A stretch of 64,000 nucleotides of DNA from Pseudomonadota bacterium (GTDB lineage: Bacteria > Pseudomonadota > Gammaproteobacteria > Burkholderiales > Burkholderiaceae_E): positions 1-64,000 of the forward strand of contig JAEWGX010000041.1 in NCBI GenBank assembly GCA_023388075.1, in the 5' to 3' direction. The notes under the pieces were generated by a model. That model saw only the letters and a list, made by a program, of their open reading frames with translations. It did no database searches and had not been told where the DNA came from. The translations under genes and the position numbers were made by a program. Within the stretch, counting starts at the first letter, position 1. Each line of letters begins with the position of its first letter. Below, piece after piece: positions 50,655 to 59,400 of this stretch.

Positions 50655-51713
50655 ATGTCCGAACATTCTCCTTCTCGAGGAGACGCCGAGCCGGAGCCCC
50701 GAGCCGCCGCCACGACGCCATGCGCCGGCATCGGCCTCGACTGGGGCACGAGCAACCTGCGCGCGTTCCTGCTGGGTGCCGACGGCAGCGTGATCGCGCA
50801 GCGCGAGCGGCCGTGGGGCATCCTCGCGCTCCCGGCCCCCGCCAGCGCGGGCGGATTCGAACAGGCGCTCCACGGCATCGCAGAAGACTGGCTCGCCAGC
50901 CACCCCGCCGCGCCTCTGATCGCATGCGGCATGGTGGGCAGCGCACAGGGCTGGCGCGAGGCTCCGTACGTGCGCTGCCCGGCCACGGCCATCGACCTGG
51001 CCGCGCGCGTGACCGAAGTGCGCAGCGCCGGCGGTCACTGGCTGCGCATCGTTCCCGGCATGGTGTTCGACCAGCCCGACGAGCTGCCCGACGTGATGCG
51101 CGGCGAGGAAACGCAGGTGGTGGGCGCGCTCGACGGCGACGGCCCCCGGGGTGCCTGCTGCTTCGTCCTCCCCGGCACGCACGCCAAGTGGGTGCTGGTG
51201 CGCGAAGGTCGCATCGAATCATTCACCACGGCCATGACCGGCGAGCTCTACGCCGCGCTCGTGCAGCACACCATCCTGGGCCGGCTGATGAAGCGACCGG
51301 CGGCAACGAATGCCGGCGATGCGCCGCGGGACGGGCAGCATCGGCCCGGCACCGAAGCGGCTTCGCGCGGCGACGGCTGGCGACGCGGCCTCGCGCTCGC
51401 CCGCGAAAGCCGCCCTGGGGACCTGATGCGCCACCTTTTCACCGCACGGTCGATGCACCTGGCCGGTCGCCTCCCCGCGGCCGAGCTCGCCGACTACCTG
51501 TCGGGACTGCTGATCGGGCACGAGCTGGTCTCGGCGCTCGCCTGGCTCGGCGACCGCGCGGGCCCGCGCGTGCCGCTCGTCCTGGTCGGCGAAGCGGCGC
51601 TTGCCGTTCGCTATCGCGACGGGCTCGCCGACTTCGGCCACACGGTGCCCTGCCTGGGCAACACGGCGGCGGCGGGCCTGCACCGGCTTCTCACCCTTGG
51701 GAACCTCCGATGA
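50655..51713 (+). CDS. dgoK: 2-dehydro-3-deoxygalactonokinase
   Basis: 352 residues from the ATG at 50655. DgoK phosphorylates 2-keto-3-deoxy-galactonate with ATP in the De Ley-Doudoroff pathway. Family marks are IGLDWGTSNLRAFLLGADG near residue 26, CGMVGSAQGWREAPYV near 95, RGEETQVVGAL near 155, LPGTHAKWV near 175 and VGEAALAVRY near the end. No dgoA or dgoD is nearby. Its stop overlaps the pdxH start as ATGA, an unexpected pairing. The N-terminal 20 residues are poorly conserved and may be over-extended. Confidence 0.88.
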   Translation: MSEHSPSRGDAEPEPRAAATTPCAGIGLDWGTSNLRAFLLGADGSVIAQRERPWGILALPAPASAGGFEQALHGIAEDWLASHPAAPLIACGMVGSAQGWREAPYVRCPATAIDLAARVTEVRSAGGHWLRIVPGMVFDQPDELPDVMRGEETQVVGALDGDGPRGACCFVLPGTHAKWVLVREGRIESFTTAMTGELYAALVQHTILGRLMKRPAATNAGDAPRDGQHRPGTEAASRGDGWRRGLALARESRPGDLMRHLFTARSMHLAGRLPAAELADYLSGLLIGHELVSALAWLGDRAGPRVPLVLVGEAALAVRYRDGLADFGHTVPCLGNTAAAGLHRLLTLGNLR

Positions 51714-52363
51714 AAAGCATCGCGGATCTTCGCAAGAGCTACGAGCGAGACGAGCTGGACGAGTCCAGTGCCAGCGCCGATCCCCTCGATCTCTTTCGCA
51801 CCTGGTTCGAGCAGGCCCTCTCGGCGAAGCTGCCCGAGCCGAACGCCATGACCCTGGCAACGGTCGACGGCAATGGACGGCCGTCGACCCGCATCGTACT
51901 GGTCAAGGGCTTCGACGCCGAGGGCATCGTCTGGTACACCAACTACAACAGCCGCAAGGGCCGTCAGCTCGCCGGCAATCCGGCGGCGGCGCTGCAGTTC
52001 CACTGGGTGGAGCTCGAGCGCGTGGTGCGCATCGAAGGCCTGGTCCACAAGGTGGCGGACGCGGAGTCGGACGCCTACTTCGCCTCGCGGCCCTTGCCGT
52101 CGCGCATCGGCGCCTGGGCATCCGAGCAGAGCAGCGTCATCGCCGGGCGCAACGTGCTGGTGGCGCGCGCCGCCAAGTTCGGGCTGGAGTTCGGCCTCAA
52201 TCCCCCGCGACCACCCCATTGGGGCGGCTACCGCCTGGTCCCTGACCGGTGGGAGTTCTGGCAGGGGCGGCCGTCGCGCCTGCACGACCGGCTCGCCTAC
52301 CGGCGCGCCGAGGACACGGACGCGAAGGATGGCGGCTGGGTTCGGGAGCGGCTCGCACCCTGA
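51710..52363 (+). CDS. pdxH: Pyridoxamine 5'-phosphate oxidase
   Basis: 217 residues. It oxidises pyridoxine or pyridoxamine 5'-phosphate to pyridoxal phosphate using FMN. Marks are AMTLATVDGNGRPSTRIVLV near residue 46, WYTNYNSRKGRQLAGNP near 75, FASRPLPSRIGAWASEQS near 125 and the C-terminal WEFWQGRPSRLHDR near 185. The ATG overlaps the dgoK stop. Confidence 0.96.
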   Translation: MKSIADLRKSYERDELDESSASADPLDLFRTWFEQALSAKLPEPNAMTLATVDGNGRPSTRIVLVKGFDAEGIVWYTNYNSRKGRQLAGNPAAALQFHWVELERVVRIEGLVHKVADAESDAYFASRPLPSRIGAWASEQSSVIAGRNVLVARAAKFGLEFGLNPPRPPHWGGYRLVPDRWEFWQGRPSRLHDRLAYRRAEDTDAKDGGWVRERLAP

Positions 52364-52426
52364 GGAGCGAGCCTCGCGGCGAGGCGCCGTTCCCCCGGCC
52401 GGCAGGCAGCAAGGGGGCGCCTCGGC

Positions 52427-53683
52427 TCAGTGGAACTGCGTGCTGGCCGGCTCGGTGTCCTCGGGCATCTCGACGTGGACGACTTCGTCCGACGGACTCG
52501 GATAGAGCGGCGCGCCGCAGTCCTCGCAGAACTCCGGCTCGTTCACCTCGCTCCAGACGGTCATCTCCTGGACGCCGACCTCCCGCAGCGTCTCGCGGAT
52601 GCGCTCCAGCGGCGACGGCTCGTCGTTCTCCGACTCCGAGCCCAGCAGCGGCCAGACCACGCCCTGCGCGACTTCCTCCGAATCCGTGACCGAGAGGCCG
52701 ATGCGGTATTCATCGATCCGCTCCGCGCCGAACGCACCGATCGTCGCCTTGATCTGGTTGGCGTCGATCGCGAGCGCGTGCGTGAGGAAGTGCACCGCAG
52801 CCTTGATCCCGTAGGGCCGGACCCGGCGATCCGACTCGCGCAGGTTGATGTGATACGCATCCGGCAGCAGGCATTCGAAGCCGCAGCCGGGCAGCAGTGG
52901 CTCCAGGTGCGTCCGCGCGTTGGCCACCCACTGCTCCAGGCACTGCACCCGTGACGCGTGCGCGGCGCCCGAGAGCTGCCAGCGAAAGAGCGGCGCGAGC
53001 GGATCCTCCACCGCGACCACGCCGACGAGGAAGCGGGTATCCGCCAGCATCTCGGCGCTTTCCGGCATGTTCTTGAAGTCGATGCGCGGCGAGGACTCCG
53101 TTACGGCGGCGGAGGTGAGCTTGCGGGTGAGCTTGCGCATGTCCGCGAACTCCCGCGGCAACTGGTCCAGGCTGTAGAGCCACGGCAGCATGCGGAAGAC
53201 GACGCCCGGCGCGAGGATCATCTCCTGCCATGCGCGCGAGAGCGAATGCGCGACCTGTTGCGTGATCGCGCCCGAGGGGATGGCAAAGCGGGTCCAGGCG
53301 ACCAGCGGCGCGGTCACCAGCAGGCCGTGATGGCGCGTGCGCGGCGCGACGGCCCCATCCTGCGCAGCGACGTCCGTGCCGTTGCCGCCGGCCTCCACCA
53401 CCGCCGTCTCCGCCGCATGCTCCACCGCTTCGACCAGGGCGCCATAGGCCTCGCCGTCGGTCTGGTTGAGGCGCTCCAGCGCCGAGTTGATGTTGGCGGT
53501 GTGCGCTGCGTCGAGCGCGCGGTCCAGCAGGCGCGCCAACTGGTGCTCCCAGAAGCGGTCCTCCGACCTGCTGCCGGAGTTGGCGAGCCCGAGCGACGCC
53601 GCGACCATGGCGTCGGCGTCCGGCGACAGCTGGCTGGTACGCTCGCGCGAGCGCCGGGACACGCGAAGTTCTTTGCTCGACAT
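52427..53683 (-). CDS. DUF2863-family protein
   Basis: 418 residues. The family is largely restricted to betaproteobacteria and has no known function. It begins with a basic stretch and DADAMVAASLGLANSGSRSE, WTRFAIPSGAI is near 135, and the C-terminal acidic region includes EFCEDCGAPLYPSPSDEVVH, which carries a two-Cys knuckle. It lies 42 bases after dnaQ reading leftward and is probably expressed with it. It is a good taxonomic marker for Burkholderiales. Confidence 0.88.
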   Translation of the reverse strand: MSSKELRVSRRSRERTSQLSPDADAMVAASLGLANSGSRSEDRFWEHQLARLLDRALDAAHTANINSALERLNQTDGEAYGALVEAVEHAAETAVVEAGGNGTDVAAQDGAVAPRTRHHGLLVTAPLVAWTRFAIPSGAITQQVAHSLSRAWQEMILAPGVVFRMLPWLYSLDQLPREFADMRKLTRKLTSAAVTESSPRIDFKNMPESAEMLADTRFLVGVVAVEDPLAPLFRWQLSGAAHASRVQCLEQWVANARTHLEPLLPGCGFECLLPDAYHINLRESDRRVRPYGIKAAVHFLTHALAIDANQIKATIGAFGAERIDEYRIGLSVTDSEEVAQGVVWPLLGSESENDEPSPLERIRETLREVGVQEMTVWSEVNEPEFCEDCGAPLYPSPSDEVVHVEMPEDTEPASTQFH

Positions 53684-53725
53684 GAGCGCAGTGTAACGGA
53701 ATCCGGACCGGCTATCCGGCGCCCG

Positions 53726-54457
53726 CTACGCCTCCGCGAGGGCTTCGCTGGACACCTCGGCGCGCCGCCACAGCGGCGCCTTTCCGGAGCGTTCGGCAAG
53801 CGTGTCGAGCAGCGCCTCGTGCGCGGCGATCTCCGCCGGCGTGGCCCGCAGGACGACGAGCCCTGCAGGCGGCCAGTGGTCCTCGCCCTCGACCTGTTCG
53901 CCCGGCGAGGGCGCGGCCTGCAACGCGATCTCGAAGCTTCCCTGGCCGCGGGTGAGACCGAGATAGACCTCCGCGAGCAGCTCCGCGTCGAGAAGCGCGC
54001 CGTGCACCTTGCGGTGCGCATTGGGAACCATCAGGCGCTCGCAGAGCGCGTCGAGGTTGTTGCGCTTGCCCGGAAACTGTTCCTTCGCGAGCGCGAGCGA
54101 ATCGATGATGCCGCCGCAGCAGGCGCGGAACGATCCCCTGCCCAGGCGCGCCAGCTCCGCGTCGATGAAGCCGATGTCGAACGCGGCGTTGTGGATGATG
54201 ATCTCGGCGCCGTCGCAGAAGGCGAGGAACTCGTCGGCGATGTCCGCGAATCGCGGCTTGTCGCGCAGGTCGTCGAGCGTCATGCCGTGCACCTGCGTGG
54301 CGGCTGCGTCGATCTCCCGCTCCGGGTTGAGGTAGAAGTGGAGGTTGCGCTGCGTGAGGCGGCGGCCGATCACTTCCACGCACGCGATCTCGATGATCCG
54401 GTGGCCGTTCTCGTGCTCGAGACCGGTCGTCTCCGTGTCGAGCGTGATCTGCCTCAT
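53726..54457 (-). CDS. dnaQ: DNA polymerase III epsilon subunit
   Basis: 243 residues. It is the 3'-5' proofreading exonuclease of the replicase. DEDDh residues are visible: RQITLDTETTGLE (Asp7, Glu9), HNAAFDIGFIDAEL near 91, and HGALLDAELLAEVYLGL with His and Asp near 151-156. The C-terminal ~60 residues hold the polymerase-contact region. rnhA lies 105 bases upstream, the common dnaQ-rnhA order. Confidence 0.95.
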   Translation of the reverse strand: MRQITLDTETTGLEHENGHRIIEIACVEVIGRRLTQRNLHFYLNPEREIDAAATQVHGMTLDDLRDKPRFADIADEFLAFCDGAEIIIHNAAFDIGFIDAELARLGRGSFRACCGGIIDSLALAKEQFPGKRNNLDALCERLMVPNAHRKVHGALLDAELLAEVYLGLTRGQGSFEIALQAAPSPGEQVEGEDHWPPAGLVVLRATPAEIAAHEALLDTLAERSGKAPLWRRAEVSSEALAEA

Positions 54458-54562
54458 CCTGCCTGCATCCCTTCGCGAATACCACCGGCCTTCGCGGCCG
54501 CCCCGGGGAAGTATAGAACGCTGTTCGGCGAGGCGGCCGAGGTGATGTGAGCCGCAGGCGTG

Positions 54563-55042
54563 CTACGGCAGCGGCTGGACCCGCGCGGCACGCAGCGCCG
54601 TGACGGCGAGCTGGTCGGCGCGCTCGTTGTGGAAGTCGCCATTGTGGCCGCGCACCCAGCGCGTCACCACGCGGCGCTGGTCGGCCAAGGCGAACAGCTT
54701 CTTCCAGAGCTCCAGATTGGCCACCGGCTCGCCCTTCGAGTTGCGCCAGCCCTTGCGCTCCCAGCCGGCGCGCCATTCGCTCAGCCCCTTCAGCACGTAC
54801 TGGCTGTCGGAGACCAGCTCCACCGCGGCGCCCTCGGGCGTGCGCGACAGCCCCTCGATCGCCGCCGTGATCTCGGCGATCTGGTTCGTGCCGTGGCCGA
54901 TGAAGCCGCTGTCGGCAGCGACCTCCGCGCCGTCGGGCGCGAGCACCACCGCGCCCCATGCCGCGGGCCCCGGATTGCCCGAGCATGCGCCGTCGGTGTA
55001 GGCGACCCATCGCGGGTTTGCTGGCGCTGCGGCCTTGGTCAT
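54563..55042 (-). CDS. rnhA: Ribonuclease HI
   Basis: 159 residues from the ATG at 55042. It cuts RNA in RNA-DNA hybrids. The catalytic acids are in YTDGACSGNPGPAAWGAVV (Asp near 16), AEITAAIEGL (Glu near 59), VSDSQYVLKGLSEWRAGW (Asp near 79) and GHNGDFHNERADQLA (Asp near 144). The plus-strand CFA-synthase gene starts 118 bases away, divergently. Confidence 0.96.
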   Translation of the reverse strand: MTKAAAPANPRWVAYTDGACSGNPGPAAWGAVVLAPDGAEVAADSGFIGHGTNQIAEITAAIEGLSRTPEGAAVELVSDSQYVLKGLSEWRAGWERKGWRNSKGEPVANLELWKKLFALADQRRVVTRWVRGHNGDFHNERADQLAVTALRAARVQPLP

Positions 55043-55160
55043 TCGGTCCCCGGTAGTCGACTTGAGTAAGAATCGGGCATCGATTCTAATAGACCGGCAC
55101 CTTCGCCCCTCCGGCAGCCCGGCGGGATATCCGCGAGTCAACGACCTTTCGCCACCGCAC

Positions 55161-56360
55161 ATGCTCGAGCAGCAGTTCGCCCGCTACCTTCACGGCCTCA
55201 AGGCCGAACACCGTATTCCCCTCGCCGTGGAGCTATGGAACGGCGAGCGCGTGGAGCTGGACGATTCGCCCCCGGTGCGCCTGAAGCTCAACTCGCTGTC
55301 CGCGGCGAAGCTGCTGATGAACCCGACCATCGACAACCTGGCCGAGGCCTATGTCGAAGGCAACATCGAGGTGGACGGGCCGATCGACGAGATCGTCTCC
55401 GCGGCGGACCAGCTCGCCGGCACCGCGGATGGCTCGCGTCGCGCCGGGAAGACGAGCTGGCTCGGACGGCATACCCGAGGTTCGGACCGCAAGGCGATCC
55501 AGTACCACTACGACGTCTCCAACGAGTTCTACGCCGCCTGGCTGGATCCGGCGATGGTCTACTCCTGCGCCTACTTCCGGTCCGGCGACGAAGACCTGGC
55601 CAGCGCGCAGACGGCGAAGCTGGATCACGTCTGCCGCAAGCTGCGCCTGGCCGAAGGCGAGCGGCTGCTCGACATCGGTTGCGGCTGGGGGGCCATGGTG
55701 ATCCACGCGGCGCGGCACTACGGCGTCCGCGCGGTCGGCGTGACCCTTTCGGACCAGCAGTACGCGCTCGCGACCGAACGGGTGCGCGAGGCCGGGCTTG
55801 CCGGCCAGGTGGAGATCCGCCTGCAGGACTATCGCGACATCCCGGACGGTCCCTACGACAAGATCAGCTCCATCGGCATGTTCGAGCACGTCGGGCTGAA
55901 GAACCTGGGCGAGTACTTCCGCATCGTCGCCGCGCTGCTGCGCGACGGTGGCGCGGCGATGAACCACGGCATCACGGCCACCGACGTGGACAGCCATGGC
56001 GTCGGCCGCGGGGTGAGCGAGTTCATCGACCGCTATGTATTTCCGGACGGCGAGCTGCCGCACGTGTCGTTGGCCATCCGCGAGCTGTCGGCCGCCGGCC
56101 TGGAGCTGGTGGATGCGGAATCGCTGCGCCGCCACTATGCCCTCACCTGCGGGCACTGGTCGCGACACTTCGAGGCGGCGCTGCCGCGGATCAAGACGCT
56201 GGCAAGCGAGCGTCAGGTCCGCATCTGGCGCATCTACCTCGCCGGCTGCGCGATGGGCTTCGCGCGCAGCTGGATGAACATCTATCAGCTGCTGGTGGTC
56301 AAGGCCGGCGCCGAAAAGGCAGCACTACCGCTGACTCGCGACTATATGTACGCCCGTTGA
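55161..56360 (+). CDS. Cyclopropane-fatty-acyl-phospholipid synthase-family protein
   Basis: 399 residues from the ATG at 55161. It uses S-adenosylmethionine to add a methylene bridge to unsaturated phospholipid chains. Marks are IQYHYDVSNEFYAAWLDPAM near residue 114, MVYSCAYFRSGDEDLASAQ, LDIGCGWGAMVIHAARHYG near 172 (SAM-binding) and SIGMFEHVGLKNLGEYF near 236. Its last 62 bases overlap the 3' end of the convergent methyltransferase gene. Confidence 0.92.
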   Translation: MLEQQFARYLHGLKAEHRIPLAVELWNGERVELDDSPPVRLKLNSLSAAKLLMNPTIDNLAEAYVEGNIEVDGPIDEIVSAADQLAGTADGSRRAGKTSWLGRHTRGSDRKAIQYHYDVSNEFYAAWLDPAMVYSCAYFRSGDEDLASAQTAKLDHVCRKLRLAEGERLLDIGCGWGAMVIHAARHYGVRAVGVTLSDQQYALATERVREAGLAGQVEIRLQDYRDIPDGPYDKISSIGMFEHVGLKNLGEYFRIVAALLRDGGAAMNHGITATDVDSHGVGRGVSEFIDRYVFPDGELPHVSLAIRELSAAGLELVDAESLRRHYALTCGHWSRHFEAALPRIKTLASERQVRIWRIYLAGCAMGFARSWMNIYQLLVVKAGAEKAALPLTRDYMYAR

Positions 56361-57237
56361 CGCTGCGCCCGCTCACCGCGACCGCGGGGGCGGGCTTGGT
56401 GGCGCGGCGCAGCTTCCAGGCCGGGCCGACCAGGCGCATGCCGCGCACCCGCTTGACCGCCGAGACCATGTAGACCGCCCCGCAGATCGGCCACCAGCGA
56501 TCGCCGGCCCGCTCCATGAAGCGCATGCGTTCCAGCCACTTCTGCGTGCGGCAGGGCGGGACGTAGCAACCGTAGTGGCCGCTGTCGATCTCGAAGCTGA
56601 GCAGCTTCATCCAGTCCCGCAGGCGCGGCATGCTGATGAACTGCCCGGTCGGCGGCAGGAACGGCGCGAACGGCCGGAAGGTGGCCGATTCACGCAGCCC
56701 CCACAGAGAGATCGGATTGAGCCCGGTGATCACCAGGCGCCCCTCGGGCCTCAGCACGCGGTCCGCCTCGCGCAGCACCTGGTGCGGATCCTCGCAGAAC
56801 TCCAGCTGGTGCGGCAGCACCACCAGGTCCACCGACTGCGAATCCAGCGGCAGCTCGCCGAAGCTGCCGACGATCAGGTCCGGCCGGCGCCCGTCCTCGG
56901 GCAGCCGATCGCGGCGCAGGCTGACCCGGATCCGGTGCGGCATCCGGTTGGCGGCGAGCGCGTCGAGCTCCAGGAAGCCGAGCTGCACGGCGAAGTAGCC
57001 GAACATGTCCACGACCGCTTCGCCCAGCCGTTCGCGCTCCCAGCGCATGACATACTGTCCCGGCGGCGTCGCGAGCCAGGCCTCCCAGGCCGATGCCGCC
57101 TGGCCAGCCGCCGACGGACCGGGCGGCGAGCCGTCCGGCTGGTCCACGACCGGTGGAACCGGCCCACCCGAAGGCTCCACCGTCGGGCCCGTGCGCGGGC
57201 CAAGCTGATTGCGAGGATCCATATCACTTCGACCCAT
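56299..57237 (-). CDS. Class I SAM-dependent methyltransferase
   Basis: 312 residues from the ATG at 57237 (GGAAG upstream), or 307 from ATG 57222. The N-terminal ~45 residues are Pro/Gly-rich and low complexity. The methyltransferase core has DLIVGSFGELPLDSQSVDLV and LPHQLEFCEDPHQVLREADR near 145-170, LRPEGRLVITGLNPISLWGL near 180, as in a family found beside rnhA/gloB in betaproteobacteria. The glycine-rich SAM motif I is not obvious. Substrate unknown. It is convergent with and overlaps the CFA gene. Confidence 0.85.
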   Translation of the reverse strand: MGRSDMDPRNQLGPRTGPTVEPSGGPVPPVVDQPDGSPPGPSAAGQAASAWEAWLATPPGQYVMRWERERLGEAVVDMFGYFAVQLGFLELDALAANRMPHRIRVSLRRDRLPEDGRRPDLIVGSFGELPLDSQSVDLVVLPHQLEFCEDPHQVLREADRVLRPEGRLVITGLNPISLWGLRESATFRPFAPFLPPTGQFISMPRLRDWMKLLSFEIDSGHYGCYVPPCRTQKWLERMRFMERAGDRWWPICGAVYMVSAVKRVRGMRLVGPAWKLRRATKPAPAVAVSGRSVNGRTYSRESAVVLPFRRRP

Positions 57238-57286
57238 CCGACTTCCGCCGCACCGGAAGGCGCCTGGCGCTTCCGGCCGACGGACC

Positions 57287-57480
57287 ACCCCGACATTCTC
57301 CCCGTCCGGACGTTCAACGACAACTACGTCTGGATGCATCGGCGGCGACCCACGGCCTGTGGTCTTCTGCGGCGACACGCCGAGAATGCCGCCGCGTTCG
57401 ATGCGCGCGGGACGGCACCGATCCGGTGGCCGTATTCGGCGCCTCGAGGCGCTGGAAGGACCAGTTCCGCGGGTGACTGT
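57287..57480 (+). pseudogene. Remnant of gloB (hydroxyacylglutathione hydrolase)
   Basis: 57290-57340 reads DILPVRTFNDNYVWMHR, the conserved N-terminus of glyoxalase II. The frame then appears broken: a neighbouring frame (57346 on) gives RPVVFCGDTPRM, which looks like the next GloB strand after a frameshift, and similarity fades by about 57480. The catalytic THxHxDH motif is absent before mltD starts. The position, between the divergent methyltransferase and mltD, is where gloB sits in related genomes, which supports decay in place. Confidence 0.65.
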
Positions 57481-57594
57481 TACACCGTTTACCGGCACAC
57501 GCGCGCCAGCGATCGGAAGACGCTGGCGCCAACCATGGTAAATTCGGTAATCTCTGGAATAATTCTCGCCAAAACAATCGCTTAGGACGGAAAC

Positions 57595-59400
57595 GTGCAG
57601 CGCAACCAGAACACATCGGCGCCGACAGCCCGTCGCGGCAGGTTCCGTCCGCCGCCGGCGCAGGCGCTCCCGGCGAGCGTGCTCGTGAAGAAGCTTGGTT
57701 CACTCGCGGCCGCGTTCCTCGCGGCCGCGGCGCTTGCGGCGTGCTCCAGCCTGCCGCAAGGTCCGCAGGCCGACACCCAGGCGCAGCCGGCGGAGGCGTC
57801 GTCGACCGAGGCGACCGACGTCGTCGACGAGACCGCAGAGGCCGTTGCCGCCGCGGCCGCCGAAGCCGCCGCGGCTTCCGAAGCGGCCGCGCCCGAGGCC
57901 GACGCTTCCGTCCCGGCGCTGCAAGCCGATCCGGCCGCCGCGGACGTCGCGGCCACCGAGCCGGGCCTCGACGAGATCGCGCAGGACAGCCTCGCGCATG
58001 CTGACCTCTGGGAGCGCATCCGCGCCGGGTTCGCCATGCCCGACCTGGACACCCCCCTGGTCGCCCAGAAGGAAAAGTTCTATCTCGACCGGCCGGACTA
58101 CCTGCAACGCATGTTCGATCGCGGCTCGCGCTACCTCTATCACATCGTCGAGGAGATCGAGAAGCGCGGCATGCCGACCGAGCTCGCGCTGCTGCCGTTC
58201 GTGGAAAGCGCGATGAACCCGACCGCGCTGTCGTCGGCCAAGGCCGCCGGGCTCTGGCAGTTCATTCCCTCCACCGGCCGCGCCTACGATCTCTCGCAGA
58301 ACTGGTGGGTGGACAACCGCCGCGACGTGGTCCAGTCCACCCGCGCCGCGCTGGACTACCTGCAGACCATCTACGAGATGCACGGCAACGACTGGTTCCT
58401 CGCCCTCGCCTCCTACAACTGGGGCGAAGGCGCGGTCTCGCGGGCGATCAAGCGCAACAAGGCGCGCGGCAAGAAGACGGACTACCTGAGCCTGCGGATG
58501 CCGCGCGAGACCCGTCACTACGTGCCCAAGCTGATCGCGCTCAAGCACATCGTGATGCAGGCCGACGAGCTGGGCCTCACCCTGCCCGCCCTGCCGGACA
58601 AGGCCTACTTCGTGACGGTGGAGAAGACCCGGCCGATCGACCTCAAGCTCGCCGCCGAGTTCGCCCAGATGTCGGTGGAGGAGTTCGTGGCGCTGAACCC
58701 GGCGCACAACCGGCCGGTGATCGCCGCGAGCAAGAACAACGTGCTGAAGATTCCCGCCGACAAGATCGACGCCTTCACCGCGGCGATCGTGCGCCACGAG
58801 CTCGCCAACAAGGTCTTCGCGACCTGGCAGCCGTACACGCTGAAGCCGGGCGAGTCGATCGACCAGGTGGCACGACGCGGCGGCATCACGACCGCGGAGC
58901 TGCTCGCCGCCAACAGCATCTCGCCCCGGGTCAAGGTGCTTCCGGGCACGCGCATCATCGCCCCGCTCAAGGAAGTGGAGGACGAGTCGCAGATCGAGGA
59001 CTTCGCCGGCGCGCGGGTCTACCAGCTGGTGAACATGCCGGCCCGCTACCACCGGGTGAAGCGTCGCGAGACGTCCGCCACCATCGCGCGCAGGTACGGC
59101 CTGACGGTTTCGCAGCTCACGGCCATGAACGGCAGCCTCACCAACCTGAAGCCGGGCGCGCGCGTCATGGTGCGCCGGGCCACCACCCAGACCGTCCTGG
59201 TGACGGAGAACGGCAAGCAGCAGGTAGTGCGCCGCTCGTCCCCGGTGCTGGTGCGCACCTCGGCCCGGCCGGACTCGACCGACAGCTCCGTGCGTACCGT
59301 CACGGCGCCGTCCAAGGGCGCCGCCAAGCGCCCTGCCAAGCGCAGCACGCCGTCGAAGTCGGCTCCGCGCAGCGCCTCGAAGACCCCCGTGAGCGGCTAG
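57595..59400 (+). CDS. mltD: Membrane-bound lytic murein transglycosylase D
   Basis: 601 residues. It cleaves glycan strands of peptidoglycan at the outer membrane. A lipoprotein signal ends LAACSS (Cys48), an Ala/Glu-rich linker follows to about 120, then the SLT domain with catalytic Glu near 203 in LLPFVESAMNP and GLWQFIPSTGRAYDL. Two LysM domains follow (GGITTAELLAANSISPRVKV and RYGLTVSQLTAMNGSLTNLK). GTG 57595 has TTAGGACGG upstream; GTG 57685 would give a shorter, more typical signal peptide. Confidence 0.93.
   Translation: MQRNQNTSAPTARRGRFRPPPAQALPASVLVKKLGSLAAAFLAAAALAACSSLPQGPQADTQAQPAEASSTEATDVVDETAEAVAAAAAEAAAASEAAAPEADASVPALQADPAAADVAATEPGLDEIAQDSLAHADLWERIRAGFAMPDLDTPLVAQKEKFYLDRPDYLQRMFDRGSRYLYHIVEEIEKRGMPTELALLPFVESAMNPTALSSAKAAGLWQFIPSTGRAYDLSQNWWVDNRRDVVQSTRAALDYLQTIYEMHGNDWFLALASYNWGEGAVSRAIKRNKARGKKTDYLSLRMPRETRHYVPKLIALKHIVMQADELGLTLPALPDKAYFVTVEKTRPIDLKLAAEFAQMSVEEFVALNPAHNRPVIAASKNNVLKIPADKIDAFTAAIVRHELANKVFATWQPYTLKPGESIDQVARRGGITTAELLAANSISPRVKVLPGTRIIAPLKEVEDESQIEDFAGARVYQLVNMPARYHRVKRRETSATIARRYGLTVSQLTAMNGSLTNLKPGARVMVRRATTQTVLVTENGKQQVVRRSSPVLVRTSARPDSTDSSVRTVTAPSKGAAKRPAKRSTPSKSAPRSASKTPVSG

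Noticed and set aside
52958..54550. 530-codon open frame antisense to DUF2863 and dnaQ
   Set aside because: Spans two real genes in GC-rich DNA and has shadow-type composition; both minus-strand genes are well supported.
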